A program made the position numbers and the translations under genes. Source: Lawsonibacter sp. (GTDB taxonomy: Bacteria > Bacillota > Clostridia > Oscillospirales > Oscillospiraceae). Taken from it: a DNA stretch of 33,936 bases. The stretch lies in assembly GCA_020025455.1 (NCBI GenBank), contig JAHHSC010000004.1:1-33936 (forward strand), in the 5' to 3' direction. Shown one piece after another: positions 7,086-14,006 of the stretch. The notes beneath the pieces are model-generated. The model saw nothing but the letters and a program-made list of their open reading frames with translations. It searched no databases and had not been told where the DNA came from. How positions within the stretch are numbered: the stretch's first letter is position 1; each line of letters starts with the position of its first letter.

Positions 7086-7919
7086 TCACGGATTGCGCTG
7101 ATAGAGGTGGATGTTGAAGCCAATCTGGGTGTCAAGCTCCTGCAACGTCCGCAGCCGCTCCACACCGGCCTGAGGCGTTTTCCAAGCATAGGGGGTCATA
7201 CCGAAGAGCGCCATGATGTCAGCAGAGGAGTCCAGATGGACCGTGTAGCGCACCTGTCGGGAAGTCCGGTAGACAAAACCGGGGTACTCGTCCAGTTTTG
7301 ACGGATTCTCATAGGGATTCGGATAGAGGACCTGCTTCAGCTCCCACAGGTGGAGGGCAGAGGGTACCACATAGAGGAAGGTGCCTTGCGGCTTCAATAC
7401 CCGCTGGAACTCATCCAGAGCCAGCGGGGAGAACACGTTGGTCAGCAGGTCGATGCTCTGATCGGCCAGAGGCAGGTGGTAGACAGAGGCCACAGCAAAC
7501 TCACCTTCACGCAGTCGCTTTGCAGCGCGGCGCAGCGCAAACTTGGACAAGTCCACACCGGCCACCCGGGGTGCTTTGCCCGCTTTTGCAAGTGCGGCAT
7601 ACAGCCCGGCGGTGTAGTAACCCTCACCGCAGCCGCTGTCCAACAGGGTGTGGACGGGGCTTTCCTCGGTGGCAGAAAGGGCCAGCTCGCACAGTGCGTC
7701 CCGGAGGGGGGCGTAGTAGCCTTTGTCCAGAAAGGCGGAGCGGGCCGCTACCATCTCTTTGTCGTCACCGGGATTTTTAGAGTGCTTTTTATTGGCGGGG
7801 AGCAGGTGCGTATAGCCTGCGGCACCCCGGTCGAAGCAGTGACCTGCCGGACAGCGGTAGGTGTGTTCATCAAAGGATAAAGCTGCCCCGCACAGGGGGC
7901 AGCAGAAGAGACTGTCCAT
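7086..7919 (-). CDS. rlmA: RlmA-family 23S rRNA guanine-N1 methyltransferase
   Basis: A 277-aa SAM-dependent enzyme that methylates N1 of a guanine in helix 35 of 23S rRNA (G745 or G748 depending on the branch). The N-terminal zinc site is complete: C7, C10, C23, H27 in CPLC...CPAGH. The RlmA-specific linker YTHLLPANKKHSKNPGDDKEMVAAR follows, then the SAM-binding LLDSGCGEGYYTAGL at about 92-106 and LTNVFSPLALDEFQRVLKPQG. The Gram-positive branch (TlrB type) can affect macrolide response, but the branch cannot be settled here. ATG at 7919 has GAAAGG upstream. It is the last gene of the DUF4364-PPOX-rlmA operon, 12 bases after the PPOX gene. Confidence 0.9.
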   Translation of the reverse strand: MDSLFCCPLCGAALSFDEHTYRCPAGHCFDRGAAGYTHLLPANKKHSKNPGDDKEMVAARSAFLDKGYYAPLRDALCELALSATEESPVHTLLDSGCGEGYYTAGLYAALAKAGKAPRVAGVDLSKFALRRAAKRLREGEFAVASVYHLPLADQSIDLLTNVFSPLALDEFQRVLKPQGTFLYVVPSALHLWELKQVLYPNPYENPSKLDEYPGFVYRTSRQVRYTVHLDSSADIMALFGMTPYAWKTPQAGVERLRTLQELDTQIGFNIHLYQRNP

Positions 7920-7931
7920 AGTATCGGCCTT

Positions 7932-8417
7932 TCAAGTGGTGTTGTGTCGGCGCTTTTGTTTGCCGCTGATCTCCTGAAGATCAATGCGCCAGACGGCGGT
8001 GTGGGTTAGGCTGTTGCGAAGGGCCAGCTGGAAACGCTCCTCCGTCAGATCGGTCGGAGTTAAATGCTGGCAGAGCGCCCGCAAGGCCATGACTTTTTCG
8101 TCCTGGTCCGTAACCTCAGCGGCAGTACCGGTGGCGATGACCGATTGGAAGTAAGTGGTATACTGGTCAGGGAGACGAAAGGCCGGGCAGTCCTCCCCCA
8201 CAAAGGAGACACAGACCTGGGGGTGCTTTCGCATCAGGTCCAGCTTGCGGCCCTCCAGCGCTCCGTGAAAGTAGAGACTGAGTCCCACCCGCACCAGGGA
8301 CAGGGGCAGGCAGTAGGGGGCGCCCTCGTCGGTGGAGATCGCCACAATACCGTGGCTGCATTGGTCAATGAGGTTCAGGGAATAATCCAGATCTCTAGCT
8401 CGGTCAGCGCGGCGCAT
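7932..8417 (-). CDS. Pyridoxamine 5'-phosphate oxidase-like flavin-binding protein
   Basis: A 161-aa split-barrel protein of the PPOX/NimA-like group that usually binds FMN and may reduce small electrophiles or nitro compounds. It has the typical order: an N-terminal helix, the strand HGIVAISTDEGAPYCLPLSLV, then LYFHGALEGRKLDLMRKHPQVCVSFVGED and an ATGTAAEVTDQDEKVMALRAL segment. This looks like the 5-nitroimidazole-reductase-related subgroup rather than the biosynthetic PdxH. Its ATG overlaps the stop of the DUF4364 gene (TAATG), with GGAGGTG just upstream, so translation is probably coupled. The actual substrate is unknown. Confidence 0.85.
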   Translation of the reverse strand: MRRADRARDLDYSLNLIDQCSHGIVAISTDEGAPYCLPLSLVRVGLSLYFHGALEGRKLDLMRKHPQVCVSFVGEDCPAFRLPDQYTTYFQSVIATGTAAEVTDQDEKVMALRALCQHLTPTDLTEERFQLALRNSLTHTAVWRIDLQEISGKQKRRHNTT

Positions 8418-8956
8418 TAGCTCTCACCTCCGTTGGCACGAATGGTAAGCAGAGCGACCAGATCATGGTAGACACCGGCAGGGTCCTTTTTAAAGGCCTT
8501 GGCCATCTGCGCTGCCAGATCCCGGTCGGGTACCAGCAGCTCCAGCTGGAACAGGGGGGTTCCCACATCGTCCAGATGGAGGAACAGGGTATGGGTGCCG
8601 TCTTTGTTGTCCCGGATCGAGGACTGAATTTGATCCTCCTGGCGCAGTGCGTCGTTGAGCGTGGCCAGGTTTTCATCACAGTGCATCCGCACGGAGTAGG
8701 GAAGGCTGCTTTCGCAGGCCTTGCTGTTGCGGAGGCCATTTTCTGTGATGGAGTAGCGGTCCTCCTTGCGTTCCAGCTGTCCTGTTTCCACCATATGCTC
8801 CACGGCTTCGGTCAGAGAGAAGTAATCTACACCGGCATCGCACAGGGCGACCTCCAGCAGCTGAAGAAATGTGACGGGGCCGGCGGTCCGGGCCATGATA
8901 TAAAGGACCAGCAGCTTCAGGTCCAGTTCACTCTGTATAAATCCAATGGGCGGCAT
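8417..8956 (-). CDS. DUF4364 family protein, regulator-like
   Basis: A 179-aa protein of a Clostridia/Bacilli family whose N-terminal part looks like a winged helix: LDLKLLVLYIMARTAGPVTFLQLLEVAL, then a recognition-type helix and the wing RKEDRYSITENGLRNS (about 70-85). The C-terminal half has a mixed beta domain (NKDGTHTLFLHLDDVGTPLFQLELLVPD). The in-frame start at 9013 is less likely because the ATG at 8956 has GGAGG at a normal distance. It is the first gene of the operon and has a consensus promoter with a palindrome in the leader that it might bind itself (inference). No ligand is known. Confidence 0.85.
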   Translation of the reverse strand: MPPIGFIQSELDLKLLVLYIMARTAGPVTFLQLLEVALCDAGVDYFSLTEAVEHMVETGQLERKEDRYSITENGLRNSKACESSLPYSVRMHCDENLATLNDALRQEDQIQSSIRDNKDGTHTLFLHLDDVGTPLFQLELLVPDRDLAAQMAKAFKKDPAGVYHDLVALLTIRANGGES

Positions 8957-8992
8957 AGGATCATCCTCCTGGGAAACGTGCGGTTTTACTGG

Positions 8993-9010
8993 GCCTGTAA
9001 CATTACAAGC
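8993..9010. promoter_or_regulatory. Palindrome in the DUF4364 leader, possible operator
   Basis: TGTAA-N2-TTACA (8996-9007) with further matching outer bases (8993-8994 with 9009-9010). It sits just downstream of the expected transcript start, a usual position for a repressor site. The binding protein is unknown; the DUF4364 product is a candidate. Confidence 0.4.
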
Positions 9011-9026
9011 CACAATGCATAGTCTT

Positions 9027-9055
9027 ATTATAACGAAAAAACGATGCTAAGGCAA
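9027..9055 (-). promoter_or_regulatory. Promoter of the DUF4364-PPOX-rlmA operon
   Basis: Minus strand TTGCCT (9050-9055), a 17-base spacer and a perfect TATAAT (9027-9032). Confidence 0.8.
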
Positions 9056-9156
9056 GAGCGACCTGAGACACCAAATCGGATTTTGTTCATAAGATGGGAT
9101 GGCAGCAAAATCAGATGTGGGTCGCGTTCCGACCCCGTGTTTTAGGAGGAAGAAAT

Positions 9157-9984
9157 ATGGCTGAAATGGTCGTGCCTGGCCCGGTTGGTGAGGAAAAAGG
9201 TTTCCGGGAGGCCGTATGTGTGCACACCAAGAAAATCATGGATTCCTGCCAGTCCAAGGACTGCCTTGAGAATTTGAGGGTCTATGTGAATGATGAGGAT
9301 CAGCGGGTGATCGACCAGGCGGTGTCGGTAAAGTCCGGGGCCGCGGAGCTTCTTTACGCATACATCGACGTGGAAGAGATGCGCTATAAGAAAGGCTTCT
9401 ATGCCGTCAACGTGTGCTGCTACTACAGGATCAGAGCGGATGTGAGCACCTGTGCCGGCCGCCTGACGCCGGTTTCCGGCCTGTCTGTGTTCCGGAAGCG
9501 CTGTGTGCTCTATGGTGGCAGCAGCGGCGCCAAAGTGTTCTCTTCTGCCACGTGCGGGGGCGGCCCGATCCGCGAGGATGGCGCGATGCCCGAGGCGATT
9601 GTGGAAGTGGTGGACCCCATGGTATTGTGCATGAGGCTGCTGGACGGTCGCTGCTGCCAGTCCATGAACGATGACTGTGCAGAGGTGCCCCAGCTGGTGG
9701 CCGATTGCTTCCCAGAGGCGCTGAATATGTGCTGTGGTTCACAGAACATCTACGTTACGCTGGGCCAGTTTTCCATTCTGCGTCTGGAGCGGGACACTCA
9801 GCTGCTCATGCCCGCCTATGACTACTGCATCCCCTGCAAAGCCTGTTCCTGCGAGGACGAGAGCTGCCAGAAGGATCCCTGTGAGCTGTTCCAGTCGGTG
9901 AATTTCCCCATGGATGCGTTCTTCCCCAGCGGTGAGCGGGGCGGCGGCTGCCCCGAGAGCAGCGGGTGTGGCTGCTGCAAGTAA
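9157..9984 (+). CDS. Cysteine-rich protein (25 Cys in 275 aa), function unknown
   Basis: A soluble protein with no signal peptide. From the ATG at 9157 (AGGAGG just upstream; the in-frame 9094 start lacks one) it has 275 aa. Two parts are visible: a regular N-terminal region (AVCVHTKKIMDSCQSKDCLENL and LYAYIDVEEMRYKKGFYAVNV) and a C-terminal cysteine cluster (YCIPCKACSCEDESCQKDPC, about 234-253, plus a CCK end). The N-terminal region looks like a protein found in many Clostridia next to sporulation functions, but I cannot name it. Disulfide-linked spore-layer protein or metal-binding protein are both possible (inference). It stands alone, with a terminator right after it. Confidence 0.8.
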   Translation: MAEMVVPGPVGEEKGFREAVCVHTKKIMDSCQSKDCLENLRVYVNDEDQRVIDQAVSVKSGAAELLYAYIDVEEMRYKKGFYAVNVCCYYRIRADVSTCAGRLTPVSGLSVFRKRCVLYGGSSGAKVFSSATCGGGPIREDGAMPEAIVEVVDPMVLCMRLLDGRCCQSMNDDCAEVPQLVADCFPEALNMCCGSQNIYVTLGQFSILRLERDTQLLMPAYDYCIPCKACSCEDESCQKDPCELFQSVNFPMDAFFPSGERGGGCPESSGCGCCK

Positions 9985-9987
9985 ACG

Positions 9988-10021
9988 AAAAACCCGATGT
10001 GACTTTGTCGCATCGGGTTTT
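9988..10021. terminator. Bidirectional terminator between convergent genes
   Basis: The stem AAACCCGATG pairs with CATCGGGTTT (arms 9988-9998 and 10011-10021), with four T's on the plus side and five on the minus side. It serves both the cysteine-rich gene and cls. Confidence 0.85.
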
Positions 10022-10035
10022 CCTATCCTATTGGG

Positions 10036-11562
10036 TTACATCAGAGGTGCAAATACACGCAGAATACTGCGGTACAGACGCTTGAGCAGGCTGCGGCGGT
10101 GGTACGTGTGCGGGTCCACATACTCACTTTTCTTCAAGGTGTTCTCAAAGTCCCGGCGAATGTCTTGAATACAGGGGGCCTCGCACAGCCAGACACCATC
10201 CTCAAAGTGTAGGAACAGACTGCGGTAGTCCAGATTGACCGTGCCGACGGTGGCAAAGCGGTCATCCACCACAAAGTTCTTGGCATGAATGAAGCCGGGC
10301 GTGTACTCATAGATCTGTACCCCGGCATCAATCAGGGGAGGGTAATGGGCCCTAGTCACCTCAAAGACACAGCGTTTGTCTGGGATATGGGGGGTGATGA
10401 TCTTCACATCGACACCGGACTTGGCCGCATTGCACAGGGCGGTATTGGTGGCAACGTCAATGATAAGGTATGGGGTGGTGATGTAGATATACTTCTTGGC
10501 CTTGGCAATCATGTTGAGATACACGGTCTGCGACACGGCCTCGTGATCCAAGGGGGTGTCCGTGTAGGGCTGGACATAGCCTGTCCAGGGCCGGGCGGGG
10601 GAGACCGGCGGACGAAACCGGTTAAAGTCCTCGTCCTGGTTGCTGCAATAGTCCCACATGGACAGGAACATGACGGTCATGGACCAGACCGCATCGCCCT
10701 CCAGCAGGATCATACTGTCTTTCCAGTGACCGAAGCGCTCTTCTACGTTGATATACTCATCTGCCAGGTTAACGCCGCCGGTAAACCCAACCTTACCGTC
10801 CACAATAAGAAACTTGCGATGGTCCCGGTTGTTGAGGCGGATGCTCATAATTGGAACAAAACGGTTAAAGACCCGGCACTTGATGCCGCAGGCTTCCATC
10901 TGCTTGTCGTAGTCCTTTGGAAGCGTGAACATACAGCCAAAATCATCGTAGAGAAGGCGAACATCCACACCCTGGGCAGCCTTGCGCTTCAAAATTTCCA
11001 GAATACTGTTCCAAAAAAGACCGTTATGGATGATGAAGTACTCCAGAAAAATGTAATGCTCCGCCTTTTCCAGCTCCTCCAGTATCCGGGGGAACGCATC
11101 GTCGCCCAGGGGGAAGTACTCGGTTTCCGTGTTGGTGTAGGCAGGACAGGCAGCGTGCTGTTCCAAATAGTTGGCCTGACCGGCGGCATCGCCGCCCAGG
11201 GGGAGCAGATCGTCCGACTTGAAGTCGTCCTTCAGTGCCTTCAGGGACTGTTCCCAGATGCTGTACATGCGCTTCTGAAGCCGCTTTGGGATGGTCCCGC
11301 CACCAATCAGCAGATAGAAAACACCGCCGAATACAGGGAAGGGAAGGATCAGAATGAGCCATGCGATCTTGTAGCCCGGTTCCATTCGGCTGCTTACAAT
11401 AAGCAGAGCGGCAAGGACGCTGAGGATAATGCAGCACCAGTAAAATGCCTGCATATGTTCAGAAAAGACGGCGATCATGAATGCCAGGGTGACGAGCTGT
11501 GCCAGCAGAGAGAACGCAATCAGAACGGATCGGTGGAATAGAAAGTAAAATATTTTTTTCAA
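10036..11562 (-). CDS. cls: Cardiolipin synthase (two PLD domains)
   Basis: A 508-aa membrane enzyme that joins two phosphatidylglycerol molecules to cardiolipin and glycerol. Two N-terminal membrane helices (about 12-34 and 40-57) and a third hydrophobic segment (67-87) precede the catalytic half. Both HxKxxxxD motifs are intact: H248/K250/D255 in DHRKFLIVD and H426/K428/D433 in HAKNFVVDD. I place the start at the TTG at 11562: the GGGAGG ribosome site lies inside the five codons that the upstream ATG at 11577 would add. It follows the metallophosphoesterase gene by 36 bases on the same strand, so the two are probably co-transcribed. Confidence 0.93.
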   Translation of the reverse strand: MKKIFYFLFHRSVLIAFSLLAQLVTLAFMIAVFSEHMQAFYWCCIILSVLAALLIVSSRMEPGYKIAWLILILPFPVFGGVFYLLIGGGTIPKRLQKRMYSIWEQSLKALKDDFKSDDLLPLGGDAAGQANYLEQHAACPAYTNTETEYFPLGDDAFPRILEELEKAEHYIFLEYFIIHNGLFWNSILEILKRKAAQGVDVRLLYDDFGCMFTLPKDYDKQMEACGIKCRVFNRFVPIMSIRLNNRDHRKFLIVDGKVGFTGGVNLADEYINVEERFGHWKDSMILLEGDAVWSMTVMFLSMWDYCSNQDEDFNRFRPPVSPARPWTGYVQPYTDTPLDHEAVSQTVYLNMIAKAKKYIYITTPYLIIDVATNTALCNAAKSGVDVKIITPHIPDKRCVFEVTRAHYPPLIDAGVQIYEYTPGFIHAKNFVVDDRFATVGTVNLDYRSLFLHFEDGVWLCEAPCIQDIRRDFENTLKKSEYVDPHTYHRRSLLKRLYRSILRVFAPLM

Positions 11563-11598
11563 AACAGCGCCTCCCATACATCGAGATAAATGGGGTTC

Positions 11599-12063
11599 TT
11601 AGGGAATCGTTTCGACGGAACAGCGGAGCTGTCCGTCCGCAATGGTGATGATTCCGTAGGTGGAGGCACAAGAGCCTGGGTTCATGACCCAGAGACCGTC
11701 CTCCAGCTGCGTGCAGTAAGGCACATGGGTGTGCCCGAAGAGAAGCAGATCCACATCGGCCGCCCTGGCTTCGGCAATAGCCCGCGCATAGCCCTGCTTG
11801 ACGTGCCACTGGTGGCCGTGCCCCAGAAGGATAGAGGTTCCGTTCAGACGGATGCGCTTTTTGTCCGGCTCTAGGGAATAGCCCCAGCCATCACAGTTGC
11901 CGGGAACCATGCAGATCGGCAGCTGCTGGTAGACCCGGGCCACCTCTTCGGCATCCTTCTGGTAATCCCCCAGATGGATGACATGGTCCGGGTGGTGTTC
12001 CTCAATGGCCCAGTACATCCCGGAGGTATCATGGTGTGAGTCGGAAAATACGAGAATTTTCAA
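11599..12063 (-). CDS. YfcE/MJ0936-type metallophosphoesterase
   Basis: A 154-aa calcineurin-like phosphodiesterase with two metals, probably acting on small phosphodiesters. All family motifs are present: DSHHD near residue 8, GDYQKD (about 32-37), GNCDG (about 55-59), LGHGHQ and GHTHVP. The full enzyme is as short as others in this group. The start is a TTG at 12063 preceded by GAGGTG at seven bases; no ATG fits. It is divergent from the three-gene small-protein cluster with only 64 bases between them, and upstream of cls. Confidence 0.9.
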   Translation of the reverse strand: MKILVFSDSHHDTSGMYWAIEEHHPDHVIHLGDYQKDAEEVARVYQQLPICMVPGNCDGWGYSLEPDKKRIRLNGTSILLGHGHQWHVKQGYARAIAEARAADVDLLLFGHTHVPYCTQLEDGLWVMNPGSCASTYGIITIADGQLRCSVETIP

Positions 12064-12127
12064 TCTTTGTCACCTCGGCGATCTGACTGCATATACTGAA
12101 AGTGAAATCATGTAGGGAGGGAATCTT
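12064..12127 (+). promoter_or_regulatory. Short divergent intergenic region with a possible sporulation-type -10
   Basis: The 64 bases contain CATATACT (12090-12097), which fits the mother-cell sigma factor -10 pattern CATAnnnT, with AC about 16 bases upstream as in sigma-K promoters. No sigma-A -35/-10 pair is clear for either direction. The match is short and could be chance. Confidence 0.25.
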
Positions 12128-12406
12128 GTGCGAGCCAAGAAAGAACAGGACCACTCATGGAAAGAGACGGCTGCGGAGCTTGCCAAAAACCGGGATGCGA
12201 TCGCTCAGCTGGCCCATTCTGACGATGCACAAAAGCTCATGTCCTTGCTCCGCCAGCAGGGCGGTGTACAGGAGGCGGCTAACGCGGCCGCAAGCGGAGA
12301 TCCAAGCCAAATCCTTGCGATGATGGACCAGCTGATGAAAAGCCGGGAAGGGGCACAGCTCGTGGATCGAATCGGAGATCAGGCCAAAAAAGCAGGTCTG
12401 GAATAA
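12128..12406 (+). CDS. Small helical protein, first gene of an unknown three-gene cluster
   Basis: A 92-aa protein from a GTG start at 12128 with GGGAGG seven bases upstream. It is charged at the N-terminus (MRAKKEQDHSWKE), then helical and Ala/Gln/Leu-rich, with two similar helices (DDAQKLMSLLRQQGG and GDPSQILAMMDQLMKSREG) that look like an internal repeat. There is no membrane segment or signal peptide. Function unknown. I have the impression of similar small proteins in other Oscillospiraceae, always in short clusters like this, but cannot confirm. Followed after 29 bases by the next gene. Confidence 0.75.
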   Translation: MRAKKEQDHSWKETAAELAKNRDAIAQLAHSDDAQKLMSLLRQQGGVQEAANAAASGDPSQILAMMDQLMKSREGAQLVDRIGDQAKKAGLE

Positions 12407-12435
12407 GAAAAAATCGGCCGGGGAGGGGGGACACC

Positions 12436-12828
12436 GTGTCAGAATTTGATGACAAACTCAACGCAATACTGAACGACCAGAACGCCATGCATCAAATCAT
12501 GGCACTGGCCCACTCCCTGTCCGGAGATAAAACGGGGCAGACGCAGGACCCACAGCCCGCACAGACGGAGAATCAGGACCAGGGGCCGGATCTGGCAGGA
12601 ATGTTAAGCCAGGTGGACCCGGAACTGGTTCGTAAGGGGGTTGAACTGATTCAAGGGGCGGGAGGAGAGGACGAGAAAGGGGCTGCCCTCCTGCTGGCCC
12701 TGCGTCCCTATCTAAGAGAAGAGAAGCGGGAGCGGCTGGACCGCGCCATGCAGATGGCCCGGACCATGCGTCTGATCCGCACTGCCATCGGAGCTATCGG
12801 TGGAAAGGGGGGGAGCGGGGGTGTATAA
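12436..12828 (+). CDS. Small protein, second gene of the three-gene cluster
   Basis: A 130-aa protein with a GTG start at 12436 after GAGGGGGG. It has an N-terminal helix (FDDKLNAILNDQNAMHQIMAL), a Gln/Pro/Asp-rich flexible linker (about 35-55) and a C-terminal helical part with ALRPYLREEKRERLDRAMQM (about 92-111) followed by a basic end and a Gly-rich tail. The linker and helix plan suggests an adaptor or structural role. It shares short similar words with the first gene (HQIMALAHSL against AIAQLAHSDD), which may mean a common origin. Its stop overlaps the third gene by eight bases. Confidence 0.75.
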   Translation: MSEFDDKLNAILNDQNAMHQIMALAHSLSGDKTGQTQDPQPAQTENQDQGPDLAGMLSQVDPELVRKGVELIQGAGGEDEKGAALLLALRPYLREEKRERLDRAMQMARTMRLIRTAIGAIGGKGGSGGV

Positions 12829-13159
12829 TCGTTATATCCCTCAGGATACCTCCTATACCCGGCTGGAGACCGAGCAGGACAGAAACTTCCACAGTGAAAA
12901 AGAAGAGATGCGAGGGACGGGGCCAACCGCCGGACGAATGTTTGGCGCACTGGGCAGTCTGCGGAATCTCTTTTCAGCCCAGAACGGGGAACACCGTACC
13001 CTAAGCAGCGTAATTAAGAGCCTGGACAGCGGGGATGTGCTCCTTCTCCTAATTGCCATTCTGCTGTTGGTAGAAGGGGAGGACGTGGACCTGGCGGTGG
13101 CGCTTGGGCTGGTATTCTTGCTGGGGCTAGGGGACGAGAACGAGAAACACGAGAAATAA
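12821..13159 (+). CDS. Small membrane-associated protein, third gene of the three-gene cluster
   Basis: A 112-aa protein. I choose the GTG at 12821 (product starting MYNRYIPQDTSYTRLETE) because GGGGGAG lies just upstream and it overlaps the previous stop by eight bases, a coupling arrangement; an in-frame start at 12800 is less likely. The N-terminal half is polar and Tyr/Glu-rich; the C-terminal half has a hydrophobic hairpin (DVLLLLIAILLLVEGED then VDLAVALGLVFLLGLGDE), with two short apolar runs split by acids. That pattern suits membrane or spore-surface association. Function unknown. Confidence 0.75.
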   Translation: MYNRYIPQDTSYTRLETEQDRNFHSEKEEMRGTGPTAGRMFGALGSLRNLFSAQNGEHRTLSSVIKSLDSGDVLLLLIAILLLVEGEDVDLAVALGLVFLLGLGDENEKHEK

Positions 13160-13165
13160 AGAAGA

Positions 13166-13189
13166 GGGGGCGTACCCGCCCCCATTTTT
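13166..13189 (+). terminator. Terminator of the three-gene cluster
   Basis: GGGGGCG (13166-13172) pairs with CGCCCCC (13177-13183), then ATTTTT. It also lies just past the end of the minus-strand gene at 13195 and could act weakly in that direction. Confidence 0.8.
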
Positions 13190-13194
13190 GCGTG

Positions 13195-13962
13195 TCAGCC
13201 CACGCTGTGCAGAACCGTTCCATCCGGCAATGTAAAGGATGCGCTGGAGGGACAGGGATACTGCGCAGGGCCAGAAGAAGTCATGCGATAGACCAGCTCA
13301 CCGGCCTGCTCCTGCTCTGCCGAGACCAGAAGTCCGCTTTCCACGCTGATCCAAAATCGGGTCAGCAGATCCAGCTTCTCATCGCGTGTCTCTACATAAA
13401 TACAGGGAAGATCATCCCGCAGGTCATAGCCAGCATCGGAAATGGACTTCATATCCTGAGCCAGTACGGTTTCATAGGTCGGGATGCGCTGGCTCAGATC
13501 GGCAGAATTCTGGTCCGCCTTCGCAGTTAGGCAGCGGGAACTTCCGTCATACCAGTAGTATAACGTGCCCTCTCCAACCAGATCGTGACGAACCACGCCG
13601 GATGGGAGAACCAGACGGCTGTGAGTCCAGCCATCATCGGTCCAGCTGTTCACCTGAGTGATAGCGCTGCGATCGCCCCAAAAAGTCTCCAGGGACAGTT
13701 CACGGTAGTAGCTGTTGGAGCGGTCCAGGGTCGCAATGACGCCCTGGACGGTTTCGGGCGTCACGGCGACACGATGAAGGGAATCATCCTCTGAGTCGGT
13801 GTCGCTGCCGGAGGATGACCCACCCTGACTGGGACTATCCGAGGGCAGGACCACGGCTGGAGGCGTAAAGGAGAGCATAGCCTTTCCGAAGCTTGTGAGT
13901 ATGGCGCCCAGAATCAGGATCGTGACCGCGGCAACAATCATCAGTCGGTTTTTCGGCTCCAT
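13195..13962 (-). CDS. Membrane-anchored extracytoplasmic protein, function unknown
   Basis: A 255-aa protein with one N-terminal membrane anchor (residues 7-30, MIVAAVTILILGAILTSF) after a short basic start and no lipobox cysteine. A Ser/Gly/Asp-rich linker (about 40-62) follows, then a globular domain of about 190 residues with alternating strands (TLYYWYDGSSRCLTAKA, DLLTRFWISVESGLLVSAEQ), reminiscent of LolA/MucB-like lipid-binding folds but not clearly one. It ends the trpS-tagO-wecB operon 44 bases after wecB, with GAGGTG before its ATG, so a role at the cell envelope is plausible (inference). Confidence 0.8.
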   Translation of the reverse strand: MEPKNRLMIVAAVTILILGAILTSFGKAMLSFTPPAVVLPSDSPSQGGSSSGSDTDSEDDSLHRVAVTPETVQGVIATLDRSNSYYRELSLETFWGDRSAITQVNSWTDDGWTHSRLVLPSGVVRHDLVGEGTLYYWYDGSSRCLTAKADQNSADLSQRIPTYETVLAQDMKSISDAGYDLRDDLPCIYVETRDEKLDLLTRFWISVESGLLVSAEQEQAGELVYRMTSSGPAQYPCPSSASFTLPDGTVLHSVG

Positions 13963-14006
13963 AGACTCACCTCATAAGCTTGCTTTATATGTTGTCCGGC
14001 TGTTTG

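Noticed and set aside
10285..11541. 418-aa open frame antisense to cls
   Set aside because: Shadow of a confirmed gene with both PLD motifs on the other strand.
12102..12323. 73-aa plus-strand ORF overlapping the first gene of the small cluster
   Set aside because: Different frame from the better supported GTG-started gene; composition is Arg/Ser-rich as in shadow frames.
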